A DNA stretch of 64,000 nucleotides from Lepidodermella squamata. Its lineage: Eukaryota; Gastrotricha. Where the stretch lies: contig JBLDXI010000034.1 in NCBI GenBank assembly GCA_047495785.1, positions 744,001 to 808,000 on the forward strand. Reading direction: 5' to 3'. The position numbers and the translations under genes were made by a program. This document shows positions 46,230 to 58,572 of this stretch, piece by piece; position 1 is the stretch's first letter; every line of letters starts with the position of its first letter. The notes under the pieces are model-generated. The model was not told the origin of the DNA. It worked only from the letters and a program-made list of their open reading frames with translations, and did not search any database.

Positions 46230-48229
46230 TCATGGTATGTAGGGCTTCCAAGTGAGCTTTTCATCGAAGATGAGCCCGAGTATGCGCAACGCTGTCACTT
46301 GTGGAACGGCGGCGCCGCGTAGTTCGACTTGAAGGACTGGGGGCGGGCGAGAGAAAGCGATGGCTTCGCTTTTAGAAGCATTAAATTGCTGGCGCCTAAG
46401 GCAAGCACAGGCGGCAATTCGATCGACCTCGGTCTGGGTGAGCGTCTGAGCTTCGAAAAAGGTAGCGCCCGTGCTGGCGAGGGTGAGGTCCTCGGCATAA
46501 GCGTCCAGGGAGGTCCCAGTCGCACTCGGGGAGCGGAGTAAGTCGCTGGTGTAGGTGATGTAGAGGAGCGGAGAGAGCAGGGACCCTTGCGGAACACCGC
46601 ACTGTAACGTGACCTGCCGGCTGATGAGGAAACCGGCCACACGAGCTTGGAGCTTCCGGTCGCGTAAGTAATCTGTGAGCCAACCGATGAGATTACGCGG
46701 CAGGGGCAGTTGACCAATCTTTGGACCAATGGACCAAGCCAGCGTTACAAACCGTACGCCGTACGCGGCCTTCACATTGAGACCAGCAACAATCATCTTC
46801 CGCTTGGGCCTAATGAACGAGGTGGCGACACGAATTGCAATTTCAGCCGCCGTGCGATGCTCACGAAAAGCATACTGATTGTCCGGTAGAAGATGTTGAG
46901 CTTCTAACAGCTGAGTCATCCAACGAGCAATAATCGCCTCGAGAATCTTGGCAGCCGACAGCAACAGCGACGACGGCGAAGGGGACGGGGACGCGGCGAC
47001 GACGCACGGCATCACACGGCTTGCCCGGCCAGGGCATGGCCATGGCAACTGCCTCCTTCGAATCTGGCAGGATGTATTGGCTGCCGAGGCAGATGATGTA
47101 GCGCAGACGAAGGTGAGTCTGTAGAGGCACACCACCCCACTTATAAAAGACGTTGCCGACACCGTCGAGCCCACGGGCCTTGAAAGGCTTCAGGTTATCA
47201 ATTGCTCGCGCTAGAATGCGCTGTCCGACACTGTGTTCCTGCGGACCAGGTAGGCGAATTATGGCATCAGGCTGGAGGCGGTGGACATAAGTTGTTCAAG
47301 CTCGAGCCAACGATTACGGACAAGAGAGTCGGTAGCTGGTTCACAGTAGGGGTACATCGGAGCCACAAAGTGAGTGAGCAACTCGTCGGCGAGAGCGGTC
47401 GAGAGGTGGAGAATGGAGCCGTCGGGGAGGGTCATCGGACCGGTCGCGCTTTCGCAGACGCACCCAGGCTTCACGTTAGCGCAGCTGTTCAGAGAGGGCC
47501 TCAACTTGCCGCATCGCCTGCTTACGCTCGGAAACCACGGTAACGCCCTCCCTAACTAGAAAGGCGGCACCCCAAAGGAACCGTTAGAAAGTTGTAGATC
47601 CCATTTGAGAGGTCGAACAGCGACGACTCAAATGTATCCCGCCACCGCTCCTGCTGGGCGCGGTCAGACGTCACGGCACTGAAGTTGTGCATGGCTCCGC
47701 TCAAGAACGGTAGACAATCCGGCAACAGCAGTACTAAGTTGAGCAGTTGATTGGTCGGGGCCGGTGAGGGCACAGAGAGAGCAGGGTGAGACAGAGGCAT
47801 TGGCGGCGGAGGCGGGGCAATAGCATGGGCAAAACTGCGACCCGGCACCACTGGCGACAACTTGCCAGTGCCATGGCGACCAGTAGCTCCCGAGCTTCTC
47901 AGTTTTCGCGGCGGTGAGAGCACGACGAGATTCGACTTGACCAGCATGCGCAGCTTTGAACGCTGGGCAGCCGCACCAGATACTGAAATGGTGAAACGGA
48001 GCTCCGCCATCCCGGCAGTTGCAGCAGGAGGCCTGTTCGGATGTCGCCAGGCGGCTCCGTTAGGTAAGTTCGGTAGGTCGCGAACTTCTGCGACGTAGTC
48101 AGCGGCAAGGTGAGCGGAGTAGCAGCCGGACAGTCGAGAGGTAAGCGCGCTGCGGTTTTCTTTCTCAACCGCGGGTAGTATCAGCCTCCTTGGGGTGGTG
48201 GACGCGGAAGTCGCTACCCTTGAAGGCAC
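46230..48229 (-). pseudogene. Degenerate LINE-type reverse transcriptase
   Basis: The minus frame 47174-46230 contains reverse transcriptase motifs: NQYAFREHRTAAE, LNVKAAYG (usually LD(I/V)xxAF/YD), GVPQGSLLSPLLY and AYAEDLTLAS, followed by LRILGLIFDEKLTWKPYI. The catalytic FADD/YADD box reads YAED and the motif A aspartate is Asn, so the enzyme is probably dead. Frames upstream on the same strand (47504-47259 and 48229-47552, Pro/Ser-rich) look like the 5' part broken by frameshifts. GC content is clearly higher than in the surroundings, as expected for an inserted retroelement. It was originally a target-primed non-LTR retrotransposon. Confidence 0.75.
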
Positions 48230-48464
48230 CAGCAGGAAAGTCGTTAATCAGGAGGCGGTCAGCGGTCACGATTTCTGTGGTGAGACGCCATGATTTAACG
48301 TATTGTTAATTCCAAATTGCTAAATGTTGAAAGACAAATTGCAAAATAAAACATATCAGTATCAGTGTTACATTTTCAAAAGCATTTAACGCGGTTGACT
48401 GTTTGATATGAGCCAATTGTTCCCGACGTCTGCGCGTTAAATATCATTTTATTTGATTTAGTTC

Positions 48465-48656
48465 AAGTCACGTTCCGAGAATCGGGCTGGCTAATTCAGT
48501 GCGCTCGAAATTGAAAGGAATGCTGATCTCTAATGAACACGATCGGCTTAACTGGCTGATACTTTTAATTGGAGTGGTAGAGCACATTCAGCTAATATCT
48601 TCATCTAAACTTGAAACAATCGCCATCCCTTCACTTTTTCGGATTCAAACTGAAGC
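48465..48656 (+). promoter_or_regulatory. Conserved upstream module of GPCR copy E
   Basis: AAGTCACGTTCCGAGAATCG, GGCTGGCTAATTCAGTGCGC, ACTGGCTGATACTTTTAATT and TTCAAACTGAAGC before the ATG match the modules of copies C and D in order and spacing. Confidence 0.7.
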
Positions 48657-51247
48657 ATGTCTCTGGATATTGCGGTTATTCTGATAGCTTCGATACTGAG
48701 ATTTTCGAATGGCGTGCCATTGAGCAAGCCCTACACGTTACGAATCCCTGTCACCCTGCCTATCGGAGGGCCCATTGCACCACTCGGTAGAATGTGCACC
48801 GAGTCGATAGAGCTGTTCCTTCGAACTATGAATGACCAAACCGATATTCTACCCGACTACAACATCGTCGTAGACTTGGTCGACGATCAATGCAGTGCAA
48901 CTCCTGCGGTAGATCGCCTGATTCCTTTCTTCGCAAGTGGCAGTCGAATGTTCGACGAATCGACGCGTATCGGGCATTACTCGCTGCCGAACGGGGCTGA
49001 GTTCTTGAAGGATTCCGCTAAAAAGAGCTATGTTCCACCGCTTTTGATTGGCTCGATGTGCTCAGGTGTTTGTCGCGTTGTTTCGAGATACACTCAACTT
49101 TTCGATATCATTAATGTTAGTCCCAATTCCTTTCATTTTTCGAAAATTAAATAGCTATTTTAAACAATTAATTCATGTATAACCCCATCAATTTGGATTT
49201 TTCAATTTTTAGTTCTCAGCAGCGTGTAACGATGTATATCTTTCTGATCGGAAGTTGTACCCTAATTTGTACCGCGTAATGTCAAACAGTCAAATTATAA
49301 CCACCCTGATGCCGTTTCTACAAATCATGAATTGGCGGAAAATTGCCCTAGTTTCGGACACTTCGCCATCGAATTTTCAAACAACGAACGACATGATTGA
49401 ATTATTCCCTACTGGAAATTTAACAATTCTGGCAAGCGAGTTTTTCATCGATGACCCGACGGAAGCTGTTCGAAGAATCAAAGAAAGTAGAGCTAGGGTA
49501 ATTGTGGCTAACTGCTATTTTGATATATGTCCAAGTCTTGCGTGCCAGGTATTTTTTTTAAATTAAACATTCAAATGACGAAGCTAACTTTATTTACTAG
49601 GCCTATCTCCAGGGTGTTTATGGTCCAAATATCGTCTGGATTTTGCCGGCAGTCACTGATTTTGTAAATATTGAAACATTTCCAAAGGGCTGTAACGCGG
49701 AAAACCTTCAAATGATCGACTCTGGGTCAATGTACTTCCGCCAAGTTCCAAATGATTACCAATCAGGGCTAACCGCCCTTGGAATCACAGGCCAGCAACT
49801 CGACGACTTTTTCACGGAAAATGTCCCGGAGACATGGCGAAATCCTCTACTAGACTCGAGATACATGTGTCTGGACAATGTCATACCTTCAGCATTTATC
49901 CTCGACGCTGCTGAGAAGAAACTGAATCAGAGAAACTCATCACTACGTCACTACATCGAAAACGGGTCGATGTTATCGGAACTGAGCAAAATAGTTCGAG
50001 AGCAGGTGGCAAATCTGAACATCCGTGTTTTCTCTGGCCGAATTCGGTACGAAAGGAACGAGCAGCAAACTTTAGTGCCAACAGGCTATGAGCAGTCTCA
50101 AGAAAACGGAACAAAGCGAATGGTTTTCGTCGATAATGGAGTAGATGCGGTTGATCAGTCTAGAAGATTCGAAATAAAACGGACCTTCGTTTGGAAAACT
50201 CCCAACGCCAAACAGCCGAAAGATGAAATCACAGTCAAAAAAGCTTCAAAATTACTCGTCAGCTGGGCAATAATTTTAATTATGGTTTTGGCAGTTTTTA
50301 CATGTCTCATTGCGTTTTCCTTGGTATTCTGCCTCGTCACATTATTGAAAGACTCGAGATTTAACAAGGCTGAAATCCGAGGAAGTATTTCGATAGTCAG
50401 TGGGCTGATTTTCCTGCAAATTTCTATCCTATTACATCCTTATCAAACAACTGATTCGAATGGAATGGTTTACTTCTGTAAAATCGCTCCATTTCTCACG
50501 TCAATCGCTTATTCACTCATTTCCAGCGGATTGTTCTTGAGACTGAAGTTGGACGGTGTCATTCATGAATTGCGCTTAGGTCGCAATGCTTCGAGACCTA
50601 GCCACATTAATGTATCTCGAATGTCTTCTTTCAATAGAGTGAAGCCTTCCCAGGTCACTAGACCTCCGCGCCAACACGTGACGAGGAGCTCATATTACAT
50701 GATTGCTGGATTTGCCATTTCTAATTTGCTGCTTCTCGTCGCATGGTACGTGTTTGGAGGGGTTCCAAGCGTTCGTGAAATAACCACGTCGCGTATCGAT
50801 CTTTACAGCGACGTGATCTTCATGGAAATTTCAAAATACTGCACGTCTTACGGCTCTAAAGTTGTGGTTTACATATTCGCAGGGGGTTTACTTGCGATTC
50901 ATGGTCTTGCGTTGATCTCGTTGTTCGTGTTAGCGTTAATCAGAAGTCAAACTAGGGATGAAGAGCTTCGCCGTAGTGTGAAATGCTGCTTCGTAATTAT
51001 GCCGGCTACACTAGCCCAGGTTCTAGCTGTGCTGATATTTGTGGAACCGGAGGCGAAGTTTTACTTCCTAAGTTCTGCTGCTCTAATGACGAGCACTGCG
51101 ATGGTTTGGATACTTTTCGCCAGTAAAAGGAAGATCATTTTGCAGGCGATCAAAAATGTGGTTCGACCGTGTTGCTGTCACCCTGTGATTGGTATCAGGA
51201 TCACAGAAGCAACACCAGCATCACAGAGGCAATTTCATGACTTGTGA
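48657..51247 (+). CDS. GABA-B-like class C GPCR, copy E (3 exons)
   Basis: Exons 48657-49115, 49213-49548 and 49601-51247 give 813 residues. It has the same intron positions and phases as copies C and D. The venus-flytrap domain has QTDILPDYNIVVDLVDDQC, LLIGSMCSGVCR and NWRKIALVSDTSP, and the seven helices are complete. The C-terminal end is longer than in C and D and contains a CCCHPVIG stretch that could be palmitoylated (inference). Its 3' end and flank were duplicated, together with the downstream channel gene, to 57953 and beyond. Confidence 0.88.
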
Positions 51248-51674
51248 TCTAACTGGCGTACTGTTGCGTTCTCCACCACGTATCACGACTAAGGTCGTGG
51301 AGTTTCGCAGGGGCTTTGAAGCTTCAATATTAGGTACAGCCAGCCTCGCGAAAAAAGCAATAATTGAACAACATGGATAGATATTGAGCTTTAGCGAATA
51401 TTTCTCTTCTCCAGTGTGATGCGTTTCCTAGCCAATAAAAGATCTATAGGAGGAAATAGAAGCAGACAGCAGCGTCATCAATAAGTCGCTACCATTGTAC
51501 GATAGATGATCTGAAGTTCCATCAGCAAATATCGAAAACTTGTTGTTTAGATTCATAATATCACAGGCCATTGCGCGGAAATTGAAAAAACTGAGAGTAA
51601 AGTACAACAAAATTCATAAGATTTTATTGGATTTCAGTCATTTCAAGCTTCAAGGAAAAACCGCTCGAAAAAAC

Positions 51675-54600
51675 ATGATTTCATTATTCCTTGGGATAGT
51701 TTTGATCGCCGCAGCAGAAATCTTAGGTAGCCACTTTCGGAATGCTCATGAAAAGCTGAAGGGGTAATGCTATTTAACAGGTCAACATGTGAATCCAAGC
51801 GGCTATACTTCAACCCTCGTCGACAGCGTTTCTCTGCCAGGAGGGATTTTACAGCTGAGTAAGTATGATCCGTCCCTAGGCGTTGCTTCTTTAACGACCG
51901 AACCGGTGTTGCTCGGTTTTGCTCCGATATACGATTCCGGTATCATTTCGAGAACAGTAAGACTGCGAATCGAAGGATGTTATACCTAATTTATGCCTAT
52001 TATTGTTCAGAGTGCAAACGGTGGCAGTCTATTCGACAACTTTTTAATCGAGATAAAATTCAACATCACAAGCAAAACTGTCGAACCGAAGCATACCTTA
52101 GCGTTTGCTATCGCTCCGCGTTACGTATATTCATCTGAGACAAGCTGCAACACTGGAACTAGTGGTTGGCATGCTTGCCTGCGAATTTCCAACATTACAG
52201 GTTTTGCCGCTTACGTGAAGCCGAACGGGAATTTCATGTATTTCCTCGCGAATTCGGCGATGGAAACGAGTTATCCTGACGGGAATACGGCATGGCAGAG
52301 TAATTATTTCGGCTGCAAATATCCCGAAGGATTTCTGTTGTCTCCATTCTTTCTTTATATACTTAAATTGGGCAGCGATTTCACGATTTCTTACGCTCCG
52401 GCCTCGAGCTCAAACAGTTCCACTGTTTGCCAAGTGTTTCCAAGTAGCAAAGCATTTTCTAGGGATGAGCAGCTGTATCTAGCTGTGAGTACATCGGCTG
52501 GGCTTTCGGTTTCATTGCTGGATCTGAGGTTTTACAAATTGGAGCGAATGACTACAACAAGTAAGATTTTCTATTATCTTCATCATTTTTTCTATTTGCT
52601 TTTCTCGAAGCTACGTCAACCACTTCGACTTCAACTACAGGTAAAGCAGTGAGAGTATTTATGGCTCGAAATTATTAATGTCTCTCTAGCTGATTACGGA
52701 AGAACAACCTGCGTGGCAGGATCCACACTACCGGGTAAGTTTTAATCAACTTTTTCGAAAATTAAAATATGGCGCAATATGTTCGTGACGTCAAAACTAA
52801 CAAAGAGAAATTGACGCATTTTACGAACTATTGATTGATTTTTCAGGAGTTGAAGGACTTCTACAGCAACAGTTGAGTCAGTACAAATGTAGCTCTCACT
52901 ACGCCTTCCCACCAGGGGCGAGCTATACTTCCGCGAATGGCCCTTATTATGCGGAGGACCTCTATATCGTTATGGGCGTGTCCCAAGACCAAGGTTTCGT
53001 TTTCGATGAGGTGAGTTACTGTTTATTAGCAAACCCGATCTGATGCGAACGTTATAATCATTGTTTTCCAGAACTTGAATTCGATTGGTTCGACCAGTTT
53101 TGTTCTCGATATGTCATTCGTCTAACGGCCGCAATTCTTTCGGCATTTTCATCGCGCCAAATGCCAGTTTCATCTACAGCAATTGTCCAACAGATCGATC
53201 CAAGCCTGAAAACATGTGTTTCAAAAACGGGGAAATGCTCGGCCTGGCAGTTGTCGTTCATTCGAGTCAACGGGCGATTTATGCCTTCGCAGCAACGGAT
53301 TCCCCTATAGCAATCAACACTATTGTGCCAGTTTCGACATCGACCTGCTCCACAGATTTTCCTACTTCCGACTCTTTCCCTTTAAGAATCGTTATTGAAA
53401 GAGTCGGAAGCACCAATTGGATCTATTTTTCTCAATCGACCAACCCGAGTGACTTGAGGTACTGCTGCAGGATTGATGCGCCTGATCTGACGTCTGGGAG
53501 ATTGTCAGACCTTCGAATTGGGATTGCAACTCTGAAACTGACAGCTTTGAGGATTGATAGCATCAAGTTCTACACGGCGGACAGTTCCTCAACATCGACT
53601 ACTACTACAACGACTACTCCTACTTCAACAAGTACCACCTCGATCGCACCGATATCGACAGTTTCAACACGTAAGCACGTGGGCATGACTCTAAGGAGTA
53701 ACCTTTCAACATTTTGAGGATGCTTTTAAGGGTGCTGGGGATCTATGTTCCGACACCCCAGCTTCAAGATTCAACCCCCAGGAAGGCTAAATAAATCCTC
53801 TTAGTTTCTTCAAATGGACACTAGGAAGAGCCTCAGCTTCAGAATCCTACCTAATTCCCATACGGAATTGGGGAAGCGCAACCCCTCCCCTCCCCCAAAA
53901 GGTGGTAAACCCCCAAAACCACACCCCTTTGTTCATGCATACTGAGGTTCGAGAATCGTACTTCGCGCAGATCATCGTTCATCTATACCGTACTATACCA
54001 TGATACTACCCTCGTTAAGAGTGGGAATTTCGGTAATGTATAGTTTTTTATTTCCTTCATATTTTTCAAGCCGATTATTCCAAGATGCCATGCTCAGATG
54101 GAGAGGCTATTCGAGGTAAACATCGTTTGATAATCCCGATAATCATCGTTATGAAATCATTTGAACTTCAAGCTCCTAAAAGTCTTTTGATGGCCAAGAC
54201 AGCAAACTATCTATGCCGCAGTATCTTTACTCATCCGGGGGATAATTACGAATTAGGGAGTAGCGTGATTATTGCCAATGACCTTGCGACGCTTGGCATT
54301 GATGCTGATAACGTTATGGTCGCTCAAAAGGTACTATGCCCCCTCTAAATATGTGTAAGTCTTCGTATGAGTTTGTTTCAGTCCATTCAATTTGTTGGGC
54401 AAACAAGTTTCATTCTCGATTCTTGGTTCGAAATTTCTTCATATGGTGATTGGAATAAGTTCGGCGTCTTCATCACGCCCAGAGATCGCGTTACTATAGC
54501 TCCGTACTGCCCACCTGAAAACCCAACAGCATACAGCATGTGCCTGAATACCGGCGAATTTCTCGGATTTGTTGTTTTCGTTGATGTGAAAAATGGCCGA

Positions 54601-57157
54601 ATCTACTCCTACTCGACTACTGATGTAGTGGCAAAAATCGACCCATCTGTGGTTCCACCAGATGCCTCACGCCATTGTCAGTTTACCTCACCTTCATCAC
54701 CCAACGAATCTACGGAATCGACGTTTGACTTTCGTCTTTTAATTGAACGCGTCGGAAACGCGAGCTATATCTACTATTCGCTGTCGAAAGATCCGAACGA
54801 ATTGACCTACTGCAGCGAGGAGAATATTGAAGGGCTGGTTTTGAGAACCAAAGATCCTACTATCGCTATCGGATCCCAAACAGGCACTATTTTGGCGGTT
54901 AAAAGCGTTAAATTCTACATGGTTGACAGCTCTACTACAACAACAAGCACTGAAACGACTACAGTTACGAGTCAGACACAAACTCAGGGTCAGTCAACTG
55001 CAAATTCAGAATCTACATCAGCTCAGTCGCCATCCATCCGAAGCAGTTCAACCGCAACTCAAGGCCTAGCAGCCACGAATTCGGAATCTACAACAACTTT
55101 GTCGTCAATCATTCCAAGCAGCTCTGTCACATCAATTTCGAATCCTCTCGCCCCCAACTCGGAGGTTCCAGCCAATGCCCCGCCAGAGAAATACGTTTTC
55201 GCAAAGGAAATGTCTTACCCAAAATCTCAAGGTTAGTCTCGCAATAACCTTGAATTTGCTTTGAATCATTCATTTCAATTCCAGAATCCTACAATATGCA
55301 GTCAACCGTGACAATTGACGCAAACGGCGTAGCTCAGTTTGATGATGGTTCAGGGCAGGATGGAATTATGTACTCGAAATTGGTAATGATGCCCTTTTTT
55401 CATTTCAATATTAATTACCTCGACTTTTGACTAAGAAACTGAACGAGCTCAACATTGTGAATTGGCGAGTTGAAGCATCGCTCACCATCAAATCTCGCGG
55501 GGACCTTTTTTCGCTGTTCATAGCCCCTCGCAGCTCTATGGCTGATAACCTCCTCGAATGCAATCCTAATCAGGAAGAAATGATGTGTTTGCAAATGGCG
55601 AAACTACGAGGGTTCATGATCTATATCAAACCCAATCAAGGGATTATCTACCCGTTCAACTCGGACCAAATCATATCAGATTCTCCGTTGACTACGCTGG
55701 CCTACGACGACCCTCGTTACTTTGGGAAAAGCTGTAATTCTACGTTCAAAGATAACCAGTCGTTTGACATTGTGGTCGAGGGTTTCGAAAATGTGGCCAC
55801 AGTTTACGTTAGACTTCAGGATATCGGGACAACATCACCGTCACCATTCGTACCATGCTTCAAACTAGATATCACTCCTAATCTCATGAAATGGGACGAT
55901 GTTCGACTTGGGATTGGTTTGAGGGCGGGGACTAAGTTCGATTTAACAAAGTTAGCATTCTTCAATATTTCAAACGATGGCGAGGAATTGGACGATGAAC
56001 TTGGCGTATCAGGCATTGTGCCTTTGATGGTTTCACCAAAAGGAAAGATTGAAGGATCAACACGGGATTTTCTTAAGTATCTCTACCCAGACTTCCCGCC
56101 AGACACTTCGAAGCCAGCTATAACAGCGGAAGAGCTGATTCGGTACTGCGATGATTTCACGGTTAAGCGGATAGCTCCTCCGAATAATGGAAATTCCACG
56201 CCGGTAACCACCGTATTCCTGATTGATAAAATCGTGAAAATGGAGGATGTCAATGAGAGATTCACGATCAGTGGTCTGTACTTGCAGAATTGGGTGGTCA
56301 TAACGTGTCACCTCGAATCCAAACATTTGTTCTCAGTTAGAAAGATTGATCGTTTATTCGCTGTAAACAAATCACTTGTTTGGTATCCCGAGTTCCTATT
56401 CTTATCAAGCAGTGATGATATCTACATGAAGGGTGATAACTTTGATGATGATATGGTTGCAATTCTGAAGAGGAAGGGTGCAGCCGGATTGGATATATTG
56501 TTTTTCCAGCTGAAACAAGGATTCTTTTCCACTGAGTGCCCACTTGATATCTCGAAGTTTCCGTTCGATTCTCAAACCTGTGAATTCACATTTTCGCAAC
56601 AACAATCGGTTTACCTTGTGAACTTTGGCGATGTCTTCTTTATTTGCCCTGAACAAGGCTCGACTGAATGGAAAATCTCGGAATGCCTAACTACATGGAC
56701 AACCATTCGCCAGTCTGGTCATGATGTTGTATCAGTGACCTTCAAAGCCGTAGTTAGTAGAAAATATGCGTACTATGTGGCAAATTCTATCGGACCGAGT
56801 TTGCTACTGGCTCTACTGGAACTAGCAACCTTTTTGATGCCATCAAGCCGACCTGATAGACCCATGTTTTCAGTCACTTTGCTGCTTGCTCTCACGGTTG
56901 CTGCGTCAAATGTCCTGAGCCAAGTTCCGCATACTTCGAAGCGTGTCTTTTTGAGTGATTACATTCTCGGCCTCACAATGATCGCAGCCATTATCACGGT
57001 ATACCACCTTTTCGCTTGTTACTTGGCGAATGCAGGCGATAAAAATGAGCGCAAAGCAAGTGGATTAATGAAGAAAATCGATTTGGCCGTTTTTCTCTTG
57101 ATAACAGTCGGATTTTGTGTTTTGCAAGGCTACTCTGCCAAGGCCATTTTGAACTGA
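51675..57157 (+). CDS. Cys-loop channel subunit with four repeated N-terminal domains, copy 1 (12 exons, one frameshift)
   Basis: Exons 51675-51726, 51781-51956, 52011-52560, 52611-52640, 52690-52734, 52847-53010, 53072-53670, 54071-54115, 54173-54330, 54382-55231, 55285-55382 and 55436-57157 match copy 2 exon for exon. The signal peptide is followed by four related beta-rich units of about 200 residues (cores such as FILDSWFEI...NKFGVFITPR...LGFVVFVD...FDFRLLIERVGN...AVKSVKFY) joined by Thr/Ser-rich linkers. A ligand-gated channel module comes next: WYPEFLF loop, a canonical Cys-loop C-x13-C (CPLDISKFPFDSQTC), TM1 with SIGPSLLLALLELATFLMP, TM2 preceded by DR, TM3, a very short loop and TM4. 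An 11-base deletion in exon 7 near 53113 breaks the frame relative to copy 2. Confidence 0.82.
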
Positions 57158-57246
57158 GAGACCGCAGTTTTAGAATACACATTGCAGGTAAATTCAACGA
57201 ATTAATGTTATTTATATTTCCGGAATGCATCTTAATGGCCTTTTCG

Positions 57247-57252
57247 AATAAA
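57247..57252 (+). terminator. Poly(A) signal AATAAA of channel gene copy 1
   Basis: AATAAATAAC lies 90 bases after the stop at 57157. A similar signal follows copy 2. Confidence 0.5.
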
Positions 57253-57952
57253 TAACTTATGTCTCTTTTGAGTCGTCCAGCATATAGAGCACACAAAACG
57301 AGATGGTTATGAGACAGTCTATTAATTTTTCCAGCCTGGAGCATAAAAAGCATGCCGCCACCTGTGCTTGAATTTACGAAAAAATAGCATTGCCCCCAAC
57401 AAGAGCTGAACCATCGCGTTGCTTCTTCGCTGAAACTGGCGAAACTGGCTGAAACTGGCAAGTGTCCAATTTTATATGTTTGACCATGCAGTTGTGCAGC
57501 ATCTCTGTGATTAGCCAATTATGATTTAATTTCCCACACATTTCTCTCGCGATTTGAGCTTTTTCTCGGGGTCTGCTGCTATAAATATCGCAGACTAACA
57601 TTTATAAACAAATGTTAATCAAAAGGTGAGTTTTGACGCCGGATAACACCCACATTGGGTCTTATCGCTAGAAATTCTCGTCCTTTATTCGCGACTAAGG
57701 CCTGCTGTTCATCCTGATATCCACCGATAACACCCCGGTATATTGCTATGTTGTATATCCGCGCCACTCCACTTTCAAAAGAAAATCAAAATACTTGGAA
57801 AGCGTCCCTTTTTAACAGGTAAACTGTTCTTCATTATTATTAGTTCGACATCAAACACGGTTTTGCAAGGTTCGGAGTGGCGCTCGATCCAGTGTCCCGA
57901 CTAGGCTCAAATCCCGAGGGTGAATTTGTCCAGCCAATATTCTGAAAACCGA
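57253..57952. other. Intergenic spacer, no supported gene
   Basis: AT-rich DNA between the first channel gene and the start of the duplicated segment. No recognisable feature is present. Confidence 0.3.
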
Positions 57953-58060
57953 GTTTTCGCCGATAAAACGAAGATAACGTTGCAGGCAATCGGGAGAAGC
58001 GGTTGAACATGTTGCTGCCATTCTGTTCTTGGTATCAGGAAGCGACAACTTCTAGGCAAT
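57953..58060 (+). pseudogene. Relic of GPCR 3' end carried with a segmental duplication
   Basis: TTTTCGCC(G/A)..AAAACGAAGAT, TTGCAGGCAATC, ATGTTGCTGCCATTCTGT and TTGGTATCAGGA align with the last coding bases and 3' flank of GPCR copy E (51113-51210). The downstream 58135-58300 matches 51285-51480 (CTAAGGTCGTGGAGT, AAAGCAATAATTGAACAA-like, CCAATAAAAGATC-like). Everything upstream of helix 7 is absent. Confidence 0.75.
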
Positions 58061-58572
58061 TCCTTCTAAATCACATGTTAAGCTTGTGTTAACCACTTCC
58101 CATTTTGAACATAGGCTGTGAATAGCTTGATAATGTCTAAGGTCGTGGAGTGTTTTACGAGGTTTTGAAATTACAATAGGCCAGCGTTGCAGTAAAGCAA
58201 TAATTGAACGAAATTGGAACGAGCTTAAGCGAATTATTGTCTTTCTCAGCCTGCTATGTATCTCTCCAGCAAATAAAAGATCAATAGGAGGAAAACATCA
58301 GACATTGCGTCGTCAACATTCGCCAATTGGATATTAGAAATCGCTAGCATCACAAAATAAATAATCTGGTTTGTCTGAAGTTTTAGCGGAACGCGAAACC
58401 TCGTCGTGTTGCGTTAGATTCGTAATATCACAGCCCACGTGTGAACTACCAGCAAGTATGCTTACTTTTATTTGATAGGGCGGAAATTGAAAAACAGCGA
58501 TCAAAAGTCAAAAGACAATTTTATTCGGATTACTGCAGTTTCAAGTTTCAAGCAGAAACCACTTGAAATAAA

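Noticed and set aside
51957-52010. Reading through the third exon junction of channel copy 1 as coding
   Set aside because: The frame is open in copy 2 but has a stop in copy 1. Both have GT...CAG ends of equal length, and the position matches introns in the other repeats, so it is called an intron in both.
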